Assembly (NCBI GenBank): GCA_013400975.1
Contig: WBMZ01012189.1
Span: 1 to 64,000, forward strand
DNA length: 64,000 nucleotides
Direction: 5' to 3'
Source of the DNA: Atrichornis clamosus
Taxonomy: Eukaryota > Chordata > Aves > Passeriformes > Menuridae
The translations under genes and the position numbers were made by a program. The notes below the pieces were generated by a model, which saw only the letters and a program-made list of their open reading frames with translations, did no database searches and was not told the DNA's origin. Shown here piece by piece: positions 51,401 to 64,000 of this stretch. Position 1 is the first letter of the stretch. Each line of letters opens with the position of its first letter.

Positions 51401-54400
51401 CTCTGCCCAAAAGTAATTTCCTGCTTTGTTTCATCAAGTTGATTTTTGAGGGGCCAGTTTTCAGTGTGGCTCTTCAAAAGAATTTAAAATTATCTCATAT
51501 ACATATAGCTGTTTTCTCTTTTTCTCCATTGTTTTTCTCTACTCTGATAAGAAAACTAATTAAAATAGCTGATTCTTTCAAAAAGAACAACTGGGAAATT
51601 CTAAATACAAGGAACTCCATTAATTGCAAGCCTTGAAGTCAAAATTATTTTTCAAATGTATAAAAAACATGATGGCTGATTTTAGTTCTTAAGCCAACAT
51701 AAAGCAGCCCTAGATGCAGGATGGAAAATGCTGAATAGAACATCAGTGTGGCCCTGAGCCTACACAATATTGTCCACTGAGCTACAGAAAAACACGTCTT
51801 GAGGGAGAGGCAATATTTCCTACTTTTCCAAGAAGCATAGCAATGTGGTTAAAGATCAATGTGCCAAGCAAAGATCGAATCATACAGAGTTTTTAGAATG
51901 TAAAAACCAAAATAAAACCTCAAAAAAGTTTAAATACACAGTTCAATTCTCTTTCTTTGCTACTCTTAAAAAAATCCTTAATATGTTGTGCAAAATAAAT
52001 TAAAATACTGCTTTAAAAAAGAAAAGTTATGGGAAGGAAAATTTTCTTCCCACTCATCAAAAGTCAGGCAACCTGTTGTGGCCCATGCACAGTCTGTAAC
52101 ACAGTCACTAATGACTGGCGAGTGGTTCCATATTCTCACTAATTTTTTTTGCAAGTATCAAAGAAATTACTGAACTGAAAAGAAAGAGATTAAACTAAAA
52201 ATTATCTTCATCCATCACTCTTTATGAGCCATGAAAAACATCTTCAGAGGGAATAAATCTTTGTGTGAGAGACTACGGCCGTTGAAAACTTTTCGTGCTT
52301 GAAAAGCGTGAATCCCTTAAAGCTTGTAAGCTGTTCTGTTGATATTTTGCTCTTTTGATTAAATTTCCAATGTTGTTGTGTATAATATGAAATGCTGGTG
52401 TGTTGCTGTTGTATTTCAGAAGCACCTTTGCTGTATAAACACATTAGCAGTCTACTTAAATTCTTAGATATATTACTACTGGCCTGGAGCTCTTCTGAGT
52501 AGCAGTAATAAGCTTGGGAAGCATGTTTATTAGCTCTGCTAACATACATCAGCAATTAGCAATTACAGCACTCTCCTCAGGTTCAAAATGTTCTAGGAGT
52601 TTCAAGGAGGAATTTTTTTTTTTCAAAGCACAAAGGAGAGTTTAATCTTTTTTCTTATTTGTAAAAGACATGACACACAATATTAGTTAGATAAACAGGG
52701 GTGCTTTACAAACACGAACTGAAGTGATTTGCCAAGGCCACAGCTGAAATTCCCCTAACAGTGGGATCTGAATTCAGGCTTCCTAGTTTTCAGATCCAGT
52801 GTCAGGAGTGATTTAAAAGAATAAAAATAAATCAATCAAGAAAATAAATAAACAAATTGCTATTTTTCTTAACAACTTGGACAGAAGTCTTCTTGCACGC
52901 AGTTAAATACACTTCCAGGTTGAGGCGATCTGTAAAGCTGCCATGGCTGGCAACCTTAGCATATTTTATGAATTTTTACCTGCACACAGAAACTTTATTC
53001 TCAGTTAAAAGCCACATATTTTTGAACAGTGATTCTTGATCGAAAAGGCATCCTAAAGGATTTATTTCTGTAGTTGTCAAAGCAGACAGACGAGTTTCCT
53101 CAGAAAAACGCAGCTAATCCTCTTTTCAGAAGAGCAATTCACACCTCACCCCCCTCGCTTTGTTGACGCTTCATTGGGATGTGTTTAGTGGAGTGAAATG
53201 GGCCGAATTCACAACTTGAGTGGCTGCAGAGCCTGGCCTGTAACATCCTGTGCATCTCTAACCCTGGCTGAGGTCAGTAGCAGCCCGGATTCTTTCAAGT
53301 GTTGCTGAGCATCCGGCGGGGCTGTGCCCAGGGAGAGGAAGATCTTCGCAGAGCATCACCAGCCACAGTTTCAGCAAGACTGATACTGTTTGTGTGAAAG
53401 TCTTAGATGAATACCATCACAGCCATGGAAACCCTGAATTAAACTTTTCTGAGCTGAAACATGAGCATTAGAGGGCTTTGGACTCTTTCCAAACAAGAAC
53501 TCCACTCTGTACAGACAGTTTCTTTCTCCTTGAACACAAAGGAAAAGTTTGCTAAAAAGGCAAATATTTGATTAATAAGGATGTAAGATTAAATTTGCTG
53601 ATTTTCCTAAAAAGAGGTGTGGACTTTGGGCACTTATTATCAAAAGAAGCAGGGAGATGTTCTTTCTCAGTAGGTTGTTTTGCACAAAGTTGTAAAAGTT
53701 AACTTTAGCCGAAGCAATTGAGTTTTCTAGCAGCATTCGACTCCAACAAATGCCTCATATATAAAAACTGATGAAGAACCACTGCAGCACTGCCCGTGGC
53801 TTGTCTGCAGACCAAAAGGAACAACAAAACAGGTGCCCTTACGTGCCCCCGGCCTCTGCTCAGGATTTCCCAGGCTAACATATCCCAGCACCAGCCATAG
53901 GATTAGTCCTTCAGATGCTCATGTTTTAAGGTTCTCAGGACTGTGGTGACACAACATAAATGCCTGACAAAGCCAGTCTCAGGTTATGCACAAATCTAAA
54001 GGAAAGCATTACTTTACTAGGATAACAACCCGTTTTTGACAGTGCTCAAAAGAAGCTCTGCTCCTGAATTACATCTCCTGACAGAAAAACGCCCCAAAGT
54101 AAAACTACTTCACCTCCTGATGGAAGAAATGTGCACGTGTGCTAAGGTGTGGCTGTTGTAAACTGATGTGTAAGAGCATACTTCATTCAAAACTGTCTCA
54201 AGAAGCTCATTCCATTCAACATTTTGAAGCCACATCCTAGAACTAAGTATCCCACTTTGCACAGGGGTTTGCAGGTGACTGAGGTATTAGGGAAGTACTC
54301 TGCTAAAAAAAAAATTTTTAAAAATATTCCTCTTTCACAAACTATGGCAGTAAATTACAGATATTTACAGCAATTTACCCCCACACCTTCTTTCAGCAGT

Positions 54401-57400
54401 AAAGCTGGAATGGGGATGACAAACATGTCTGAACAAAACCTCTGGAACTTCAGAACCAGCACTTGGTGACATTCTTTGCAAGCGTCCCTCCCTTCATGTA
54501 CCAGGAGGCTTTGTGGTGATCCATTTCTGACATTTTCAGCAATAAAGAAGAAAGAAAAAGGTGTTGCCAGCAGCCCTTTGCAAACTTTCAATTGATGACC
54601 GAGAATGATAAGAGGTGACCTCTAACTCTTGCTGTCAGACACAGCAACTCTCCGGTTAGGTGGGGTGAGACTCCTTCCTGTCAAGGGCAAACGAGGAAGG
54701 ATTGGAAAGGAACAGGCTTCTCTGTATCAGCTTTAGAGTCCTTTCTGCTTTTCTGGGGCTGCTAAGGAGCTTGTGCTTGCCAGCACTTCCAGCCAAAAGG
54801 CATTATCTGAAGGGAACATTAAAATCTGAGCCTGCACATACATGATGTAATCCCCCTGCACAAAACGAGTAGAGGGCCCTCTTGAATTTAAAAGATTGAA
54901 TGTGGTCTATTGTAGAGCATCCAGGAATTTTCTTTCTCCCAAAATATAAAGTAGCACCAGTCTGACTGAGATGTTACAGGACAGGGCAATTGCACATTTG
55001 TCAAAATATAAGGAGTTAGTGATTTTGCTATGTTTGAATTCAGCAATTTCTACCACAACCTGCAGTGCCATGAAAGAAGCAGATGGACAGAATTAATTAT
55101 GGAAGAACTTTGCAAAAGTAGTGGAATGAGACGTGTTAAGTGCAATTTTTCCATGAGACACTGAGAAATCTTCCAACGCCACATCACAGTCCCTTCTCAA
55201 AGACGCTCCTAGTTTCACAGGAATAAGCAATACATTTTCCTAGTATTTTAATTAAAAATAAGTTTTCTTGAAAACAAAAAATTATGCAACAACTTTGAAT
55301 TTTTTGAATGTGTCCTGGTGTAGATGACACTGACAAGAGTACTTTAATCAATAATTTTGGTTTTATGCAACATTTAACAAGCCTCTTATCACCTGTCAGA
55401 AACAGAGAGAAGGGGTGGAGGATACTGACAAAGAAATCAGAAAAATAAATAGAAGAGAAAAGAAAAAAGTCTGCTTTCCAGTATAAATTTGTACTTTGTG
55501 TCACACTATGTAGCTCACTACAAGTCCTATAGAAAACTAAATATATCTTGTTCTTCATCAATAAACAGCAGAGAGAAGAGAAAACTTCTTAGCATCTGTT
55601 CAGTCATACCAGAAGAAAGCAAAAGTAGGGACTACACTCTGCACAGGTGGTTTATGTTTCACAATGGTAAAAATAAGGCATAAAACTGCAGAGTATGTGC
55701 CTAACTCTAACAATGGATCTGCCACATAAACTTGGCTTCAGTTGTAGTAGAATAAATTAAAGAAAAAAATGCTTGGAAAGCACCATCTCAGAAAAAAAAA
55801 AATCTGATCATAATAGAGTATTGTAGCTGTCTGCAAGAAAATAGAAATAATTCATCTGAATAGCTGGTATTTTGGCAATAAAACACAAGGCTTCTCAAAA
55901 TTATATGCTGCTTTGTTGATTTGTGATTTAAAATATTTTCTGAAAATTAGCCTTGTGCAACAATTTTTTCATCAATCCAGTTGATAGATATAAATTAAGA
56001 TTAATGCCTTGATTCCTTTATAGATATATTCATTAAGATATTAATAAGAGTACAATCCTCCCTATGTATATTAACTTTTAAAGTATGTGTTTCTTAATAT
56101 GGCATCTTATTATTTTCAGTAGCAACATAGTCTATGAACTTAAAAATGAAAAAAGCAAATCCCATATTCTTCTGTTCCTTTAGCACTCGGTTCCACATCA
56201 GGTTTTGGTTTTAAATAAACAGCTCTTCACAAAATTCGAACAGCAATAAATTATTTGTTTCATTAGAGTTTTACAAGACAAGACCTTCCAACCCATTGTA
56301 TTAACACACATTCTAAGCTAAAGCTCAGGTTTTGGGATAAGTGACAAGAAAATAAAAATACAGGAAATATCAAAATATCATAACACTGAATTGTAAAGGA
56401 GTTGAAATTCTGAAAACAAAAAAAAAAGCCAACCAAATTTCTTCCACAGCAAGCCTGTGTGGGTTGTTGATGTTTGTGAGAATCAAGCCAAGAGTTACCT
56501 TATTATTTGCATCCAAATTCTGGTTAGACAGAGCAGAAATCCAATTTTGACCAACTGGTCTTTTTCTGCTCAATTCCAACAAAACTTAGAAGTCATGGAG
56601 AAACCTCTAATATAGCCCACTTCCTTAAAATCCCTCAGCTATTTTTTTCCAGAAAAAAAACTTAGCCCAGGGAGGTTCCTTCCCCATGTCATCACCTACT
56701 GAGCCTCTTCCTGTCTTTAGGGAGGGCAGGGAGGTGGATTCCCTGGGAGAATAGGACTGTGCTGGAGCACTGCTCAGCTGAATGCGGGGAAAAGGGAGCC
56801 ATAAATGGTGTATAAACCAATCGTCAAAGACAGTATAAACCCAGCTTTTCTCCAGGTGAGTTGGTACAAGGATGATGCTCATGTGAGTGAGCGACAGCAT
56901 GAGACCTACACAGAAACAGCAGACTCATGGCACTTGGGCAAACTTAAGCCCAGGTTTAGCCAAAGCTCTCAAAACTAAAATAAAATAAAATACGTCCTGT
57001 ATAAAGACATTATTTTCCTTCTAGGCCTCAATCTACAAATTGCAGGCAAATAACTCTTCCCCTTTCTCTTCTGTTGGCAATTTGCATTATAAAGTCTTCA
57101 AGCCAGTAAACGATTCTTAACATTACAGTTGTTATTTTTTTCATGTGTCAACTTAGATAAGATTTTGGGTCTAGATGCAATACGTCTTCAAATGAAAGGC
57201 CCTTCTCCTCACCTCAGAGGCCTCCAAATGAGATCCTCTGTCCTCAGAAAACCTCAAAAAACCTCAAGCAACCACAGGAAACAGTAGGGAAGGAAATAAA
57301 GGAGAAGAACAGAAGGGGGAAAGTCTTTCCCTCACATAGATATTTATACATAAGTATCTACCAGCCAACCAAAAAAACACAAAGCACAACGAGAAAAATT

Positions 57401-58376
57401 TCTGCAGAAAACACTAATTCTGCAAAAGCACTTCTGCATTATTGAAAATCTATGTACCAAGTTGATCTGACTGAAAAGATAAAATTCTAGGCTGAGGCAA
57501 GAGAAGCAAGACTCCCCCTCCACACATGAGCAAACAAGTTTATTGTTTTACTAACCAACTTGTCATTACCAACATTCACGGTGTAAGATTTCAAACCTAT
57601 TGAATGTACACAATTAACTGACATTCTCATTAACTTTTTTTTTTCCCCAGGAGAAACAGCTATTACTCTTCACTGTTTCATGCAGCATTCTAACAATTGC
57701 TGCATTTCATCAACTTTGGCTATTTCAGAAGTTTAGTCAATAACACACTGCAACTCAAAAACTTTAGCAGAAATATTTTAAAAAGATAATCTGGTTATTC
57801 AAGTTCTCATGATCATTCACCTGCAAACAGCAAAAAAGCCTTGTTCTTCTGTATAATGCAACTGGGCAAGCTCCTGTCTAAGCACTAAAATTAACAATAC
57901 CAGAATCAGGCAGCACACATGGGAATGCAAAGGGAGGCAGGTCACAAGATCATAAGAAAAGAACCTCTGCTGCTCTTATTTAAGAGTTAGGATGCACACC
58001 TCTCTCTCTCTACTCAAGTGCTAGGACACTTTTTCCACCCCTTGATGTAAAATGCAGCTATTCCTCTTTGGACAAATTAAGTAATCGAGACTGCAATTAG
58101 CACAATTAAAAAGACTGCAAGATTCTGCTGCAGGTTCTCCTCATGCCTCTTAGAGTGGTAAAGCCCCGGTAAAATCTTCTTTACATAATTCTGTACAGAA
58201 CTGGGTCTATTCTTCTGCCTCTTAAATGAATCTCAGTCGAGAGTAACAGAGGAAAAGAACTCAATGGCAAAGTGAGACTCTTCACAGTACTACGTGGTGG
58301 GATGGCAACAGATCCCAAGAATGACTTGAAATGAAAGAGATTCAGAAACATTTCAGCATTTTACCACTAAAGCAGT
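48445..58376. other. Unique non-coding sequence, 9.9 kb
   Basis: No recognised gene. The longest open frame is 125 codons (55184-55561, minus), unrecognised. A-rich sequence with repeated CCAAACAATAAAA phrases lies at 50550-50640. A patch with four CpG in 33 bp and many TAAT/TTAGC motifs lies at 52276-52560, and a further CpG-containing, GC-richer patch at 53040-53350. A minus-strand 30-bp exon-like segment near 57212 and a plus-strand acceptor-like site at 57650 were seen and not called. Confidence 0.5.
50550..50640. repeat. A-rich low-complexity tract
   Basis: Repeated ACCAAACAATAAAA and ACAATAAAA phrases merge into an A-rich stretch ending at about 50640. It may be slippage or a decayed retroposon tail; no source element is visible upstream. 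Confidence 0.75.
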
Positions 58377-58415
58377 GGTCCCTTCCAAGCTCAATTATCC
58401 TGTGACCCTCTGAAA
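58377..58415 (+). mobile_element. CR1 LINE 3' tail fragment
   Basis: GGTCCCTTCCAAGCTCAATT followed by ATCCTGTGACCCTCTGAAA fits the CR1 terminal tail (GGTCCCTTCCAACCCAAAC and then two ATTCTGTG-like octamers) with several substitutions. Only about 40 bp are recognisable, and the upstream part is not convincing. Confidence 0.6.
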
Positions 58416-61400
58416 TTAATCATGATTCTGGGCCTGGTGTTTTTTGGTTTTAGTCTCATTTGTGACCTCAGACCACCACACAAACATGGCATTCAAGAAA
58501 GAATGATTGATTCTTTTAAGGATTTTGGACTTACATCCTGGCTTCAGGTATAAGTGTGTTATACATTTTAATTTTTTTCCTGTATTTGACAGGTGGACAC
58601 AGAGAATGATTAAAGTAAAAACTATAAATAATTTGAAATATCTAATCACATTGCAATAAGACCTACATTTATCAAGACAGACCAGTCTGAAGCATACCTG
58701 TCCTTTTACTGCAAATCCAGAATGGATCTGGAGAGCCACAAAGTGAACACAAAGGAAAGGAAGACTACACAGTTAGTGGCTGACTCTGAAGACTGTGGGT
58801 TTGGTACTGCAGAGCGATAAAGGTAATAGAAAAGAAATTTGAATGAAATTAGAAATTTTGCTTTTCAGCCAAATTGTTCTGTAGCCTGGCTTTGAAAGTC
58901 TCAGTATCTACAATTAGCATAAAGGGCTAAGCTTGGCATCCTGTCATAAGCTGGTCTTAGCCATGGCAGGACAAAACCCAACTCACCACATTTTACCACA
59001 AGGCCACATTTAATCTTTTAAATCCTTGCTTCATTTACAACACTTCCATCTTCTTCATTTGTGTTATTGTTCTACAGTTGACAGCTTCCTTCACCACCCT
59101 TGATTTAAACCCAAGGCATGTTCCCAGCCCTGATTCATCTGCAAAGCACCACAGTAGACAGCAATTTGGTGGGAACTACAGTACATGCGTCTTTAATTAC
59201 AGACAGTATCATAATGCATATGCATATGGACAAGAGAGCTAATTTGACACTGAACAAACAACAGGAAAGGAGAAGCCTGTGCATAATCTTCTGTGTTTTA
59301 AAGACCATGCATAACAGGAGTTTAATTACATCATGTCAGATCTACTTGCACGTAGATCATCAACAAGGCTGCTCCAGACAGCACTCCACCAGTTACATTA
59401 AAGATGTACTTCTACCTCATGCAATAAAAGCAATAGGTTGTAATTTCCCTATGAAATAACCTTGCCAAGAGTGGTATATTCTAGCTGGAGATTGTCACAG
59501 GTATTTCCTGACAAGAGTGGAAAGGCAAGATAGAGGATTCTTAGTTTCATTCCACCTCTCAAACAAATTTTCCTCAATATGTTCTTTTTTTTTTCACCCC
59601 AGTACTGGAATTTCTCTGTCTTTGCAGCGAACATATCCTTAATGCACTTCTCTCTCTTCTTTGGTTCTTTTTCTTAATCTCATTTTCTTTTGTAGCTCTC
59701 ATTCCTTGTATTCCACTTCCACTCTCCTTATCCAAGCACTATTAAAGTTTGTCTCCAGGGCTTTCAGTATCTTAAAGTTGGCAGCTTGCTATCAGTCCCA
59801 TTTAGTGCTACTCAAATCAGCCAGCATATATACATCCCCTGTTTATTCCAATTTCAGGTTTCCTGCTCCCACTGCTTCTCCCAGTCTATCAAAATTTTTA
59901 GAATTCCCATCAATTATAAGAATTTTGCATCTATAAAGCACAAAATTATCTCTACTGTAGAAATGAGACAGCCACAGCATGGGATGAGCCATGGAAGCAC
60001 ACAAGGGATCAGCATTCTGAAATACTTTCTCTCTCACGAACACCTAGGTTTTGTTCCCTATTTACCATAATTTAAAGTTGGTGAGTTTTTTTAATTAAAA
60101 CCACATTTACCTATGAAATTAACTGTATTATCTGTGGTTCCTGTAGAGCATGATATAAGGAAAAGCAAGAAACGTACCAAATAAAGTGGAACTTTTTCTT
60201 TAATTCATGCTTACAAATTTAAAAGTTCTCTTACATATCGACAATCCAGATGGTCTTGTAAATAAGTAAGAGCTTGGGATGCCATTTTTAGAAACAAGTT
60301 GTATGAAAGATGTAAAGTAGAAAGTGTACTGAGATGGGTGACATAATTTATTGACAATGCTGTGGAGAGGATCTTTTGTGATGCTAGTCACAAACTAACC
60401 TACATGATTTCCAACATTGTTACCCTTTAATATTCTGGAATTTGATGAGAAGCCAGAGAAAGATAATGCCATCTAGGACTGTCAAGACTACTAAAAGCAG
60501 GAAGAATATTAAACATGAATGTAATTTTTCTAATTAAAATAAAATATTTATATGGTATAGTTTTTTAATAAGGATAAATTAATTTTTTCTCTTCTCACAT
60601 GGGCCACTGCTCAAATGAGCTCCTCTTCCTGGGAGAACTATCAGAAGAAAAGACTTCTATTACTTCTTACATGTTAAAGAATGTTTACCACTTGATTATA
60701 ATACTATGCAAAGAAGAGCCAGCAAAGAAAAATTATTAGAGAGCATTTTACATGGGAGAAGAAAAAATGCCCCAATTTACTCATGTTGTACCTCAAAAAT
60801 CAAATGAAAGTTAGAATAACTTGGATGCTGATTGAAAGAGTTGCCTTCCAACAATCCACATATTTCACAGCGAGGGTAGAATTTTCCTGACCTCTTTTAA
60901 AAAATTTTCAGTAAACAAATGACCTCAGAGCATCTACAGAGTGATTTTTTTAGACTGAGCTTGCTAAATCACAAACTGTGAGGTCCAAAGTAGCTGCTAT
61001 GTAAGTAATTTTTTAACAATGTACAGAGTTTTGCACAAGGCTGTGATAAAACATAAGGGAGTTTATATTTCAAACCTTTGAATGTCTCTTCCAGATTTCT
61101 TATTTCTAGTGGAGCTGAACTTTTGGTTAACTTGCAAAGGCATTCGTTACTTAAGGGGGAGATTTAACCTGCTGTGAAAATTGGCTGCTCCTCGTGGCAG
61201 TGCACCTGAAGATGTTCTAGCAACACATCAACGAGGTGGGGAGCATTTATCATGTATGAGGCTTGACTTATCCTCTCTAGAAAGAACTGATACTAAACAC
61301 GCGTCAGTATCATCAATGGGATACAGCACATGAGAAAAACAGAAGAGAAATCATCCCTTCCCTACATTTGTGCAATAGCAAGGAAGCTCTTAGACAAGAA

Positions 61401-64000
61401 TGCCCAGGTGATCTTTGGGACACAGGTACAAGAAATGAGTTAATTATTCTTCCTTTCCCATCAACATACCCCTGTGGGTGTGACTGGGCACAGAAATTCT
61501 CAGCTCTTTGGAAAAGGGATTATCACTTTGACACGTGCTGCTACAGGGACTGACACAGGTGGACTGAATTCCCTACTTGGCCAAATGCACACTACTGCAG
61601 GATATCAGACTGCCTAAATGTGCGTGGTACTGTGAATATCCAAAATTATCACTTCATGCCCTACATCTAACAACAGACAAGATAAATCAAAACACAATAA
61701 CAGACTTAGCTATGAGAGAACATTAGGATCAGAAGTATATTTTTCAGCTTATTCTCTCTTTCTCTCTGTTTTGGGGTTTTTTTTCATACAGAGGTACTTT
61801 GTGGAGGGAGAAGGAAATAGCACCATCTCTAGGCAAAAGTCTTTCTACTAACTATTTATTCAAAGGTATAAAAACTTAGTTCTATTATAACTATTTTCTC
61901 ACCAGTTATTTTTTGCTTGTTCTAGAGTGTTAAAATCTTGGACAATCAAAGGCTGTGGGAATGAACATTATCCTAATTCAAGAGGCTGCGTGCAAGACTT
62001 TGCCTGTCTGGTATAGTTTAGATGGATATCTGTCAGGTTCTATCTTGAGACAAATAAGCATTCTTACTAGCTTTTTCCCTACTGAAGTTTAAAAATCACT
62101 TTGTTCATGTAGTTGTGCTTGTAAATATGTGCAATGGATAACTTAAGGAGCTAAAATTCATTAATTTATAAAGAAACGTGTATGAAATAATTTTTCCTCA
62201 TTTGTTTTTTCCTGTATTTTGCTCTTCTGCAAATATCAATATATTTACCTGTCAGGAAAACACATTAGCTCAATGTGCTTCAGCACTGCTGATTGTAGAA
62301 TAGCCTGGGTTGCTGATGCCTTAATGCAAATGAAATAACTATGCATTACATGCCTTTTTCAACAAGGATTCTATGTTAGATTGCAGTCCTTCATCAAATC
62401 AAAAATCTCATTGTCAATCTCACTGACCCTGTTCAAAGTGATGAACACATTGTGTGACTCATCACCAACATGTCTATTTAATTTTTATCCAACAGAAGAC
62501 TCACTGAACTTTGGTAAGCATCTGGCATCAGTGAAAAGCAAAACTGTGACATTTCTCTTGCTGAAACAGTGGAAAGATGTATTGGCAATTACAGCTTTTA
62601 GGGCCTTGAAGCACTGCTGTCACTTCATACAAATTTTTACAGAAAGAAAACCACCAGGGACTTCTTTGGATTGAAATTAAGAGATGAATCTTAAGTGTAC
62701 ACAGTGATATTGGGAATTACATAGAAATCCAGACATCACCATTAACACTCAATCAAAGGAAAAGCAGTCAAACAAAATGTGAAAACTAAAAAATCAAGAT
62801 GTCTTTTTATCTAGGTGCAATATATGTACATCTATAGGAAACGGGTGCCCTATGGCACTGCAATCTTAGTGGGAACAGTACGATTTTTTTTGGTTGGTTG
62901 GTTTTTGTTTGGTTGTTGTTTTTTCTATTTATTTTTAGTTCAGAACAAAGCAAGAGTGGCAGGGCTACAGTCACACAAACACAAAGCATTTAGATTGGTA
63001 TAAATTTACACTTCATCTTCCTGATTTTCATGTACATCACGCAGACTTATTTTCCTTTTTTTTTCAGCTAAGCCTGATATTTATAGAATGAGTAAATAAA
63101 AACAAATCAAGACTAACTTGAATGAGTATCCCTTTTGCTATTTCAGTACTCTTTTTTCTATCATTCATTTAATATATTATACTCTCAATATCTTCAGAAG
63201 AAAACATTTACTTTGTCTTCCAAGGGGATAATAATTTAATTCCAGAATATAAAGTTTCTAATAATTACCAAAGAGAAGTTAGTTACCATTACCTTGGTAA
63301 CACCATACGAATGTACTAAATAAGCGTTTAATGTGGTTAGCATTACAACTGCCATGAAATCTGTCCTTTAAAATCTTTTTCTTCCAGTTCTTCAGGCAAT
63401 TCTTTAACTGCAAGTCTACCTGAAGATGTTTTCTCAAGACTGCATTGCCCCCACTTCTCTTTATTTTAACCCTTGGAAGAGATTAAAGCAGAGCATTGGC
63501 CCTTAGCGTATTTTTTTTATTTTCCACTGGCCATTGAATTGTACACGTGATTCTCCCTTTGACGTATTTGTGATGTTTACACAGCACATACAGATTTACC
63601 TGTGCCTACCTGCTTAACTTTCATACAGCATTTGAAGCACTGCAACAGAGGCTACACATTTACAACCTGTCGTCCTTGTAGTATAATGTGTGTGGCTATA
63701 AAAACATGTGGTATGTCCCCCACTGAAGGTATGACAGCAGTTTCAGATAGTAGTATATGCACAGCTAGTTAGGGCTTTATTTCCATCTTTCCATGTCCCA
63801 AATTAGACTAGCTCTTTAATTAAAACAAAACAAACAAAAACCCACCCCACAAATAACTCAGAGCTGCCTGGCAAATGAAAACGACCTGGCACAGAAGCAC
63901 AGTGACTGATCTAACCACGTCCGTGTTTGACATAATGCTTTCAAAATACAGCTTTGCTGAGTCCTGACAGAACTCCAGTTACTATTTCCACACTGTTCAT
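58416..64000. other. Unique non-coding sequence to window end
   Basis: AT-rich sequence with no recognised gene or repeat family. Open frames reach 113 codons (59118-59459, plus) without a recognisable domain. T/G-rich low-complexity sequence lies at 62884-62938 and an A/C-rich tract at 63822-63850. An ATGCAAAT octamer and an ATGCAT motif lie close together near 62325-62345. Confidence 0.5.
62884..62938. repeat. T/G-rich low-complexity tract
   Basis: GGTTGGTTGG phrases, then GTTTGGTTGTTG, then T-rich sequence. It is the opposite-strand version of the A/C-rich tracts seen at 10418, 14776 and 63822. Confidence 0.75.

Noticed and set aside
57651..57743. Possible last exon after a strong TTTTCCCCAG acceptor, 30 codons then a stop
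   Set aside because: No polyadenylation signal nearby, and the peptide is a simple hydrophobic stretch; chance acceptors of this quality are frequent in T-rich DNA.

Overview
The window looks like ordinary non-coding nuclear DNA from a bird, probably a songbird. It has no operon, no bacterial-style coding density and no convincing complete gene. The bird assignment rests on its recognisable repeats. There are several CR1 LINE pieces, cut down to their 3' ends as is usual in birds, and one retrovirus-type long terminal repeat (LTR) whose end matches the familiar avian ERVL/GGLTR-type sequence. The rest is AT-rich, has low repeat content and carries scattered A/C-rich or T/G-rich tracts. The songbird placement is inference.

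Layout. 1-1151: a short 25-bp tandem ladder (300-360), then a 382-bp near-perfect tandem duplication (388-768 and 770-1150) split by a single N, which looks like two overlapping contig ends that were never merged. 1152-22909: AT-rich unique sequence with three small CR1 scraps (2350, 5591, 12485) and an AT minisatellite (15181). 22910-23456: the 3' part of an ERVL-type LTR. 23457-41659: unique sequence with one minus-strand CR1 piece (28761), one old CR1 3' end (29894), an A18 run and a small 21-bp direct repeat. 41660-42433: a likely solo LTR with a 62-base pure pyrimidine run. 42434-47409: unique sequence. 47410-48444: the largest CR1 copy, about 1 kb of ORF2 3' end plus tail, with a second single N. 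48445-64000: unique sequence with a CR1 tail at 58377.

No open frame exceeds 141 codons, which is about what chance gives in 64 kb of DNA like this, and none is recognisable. The best gene-like signals are two short minus-strand exon-like segments (19527-19575 and 41050-41114) with splice-site-like ends. They may belong to a gene whose other exons lie outside or were missed, or they may be chance. I found no tRNA, rRNA, CRISPR array or CpG island. No gene system can be described; the most solid unusual observation is the assembly artefact at both N positions.
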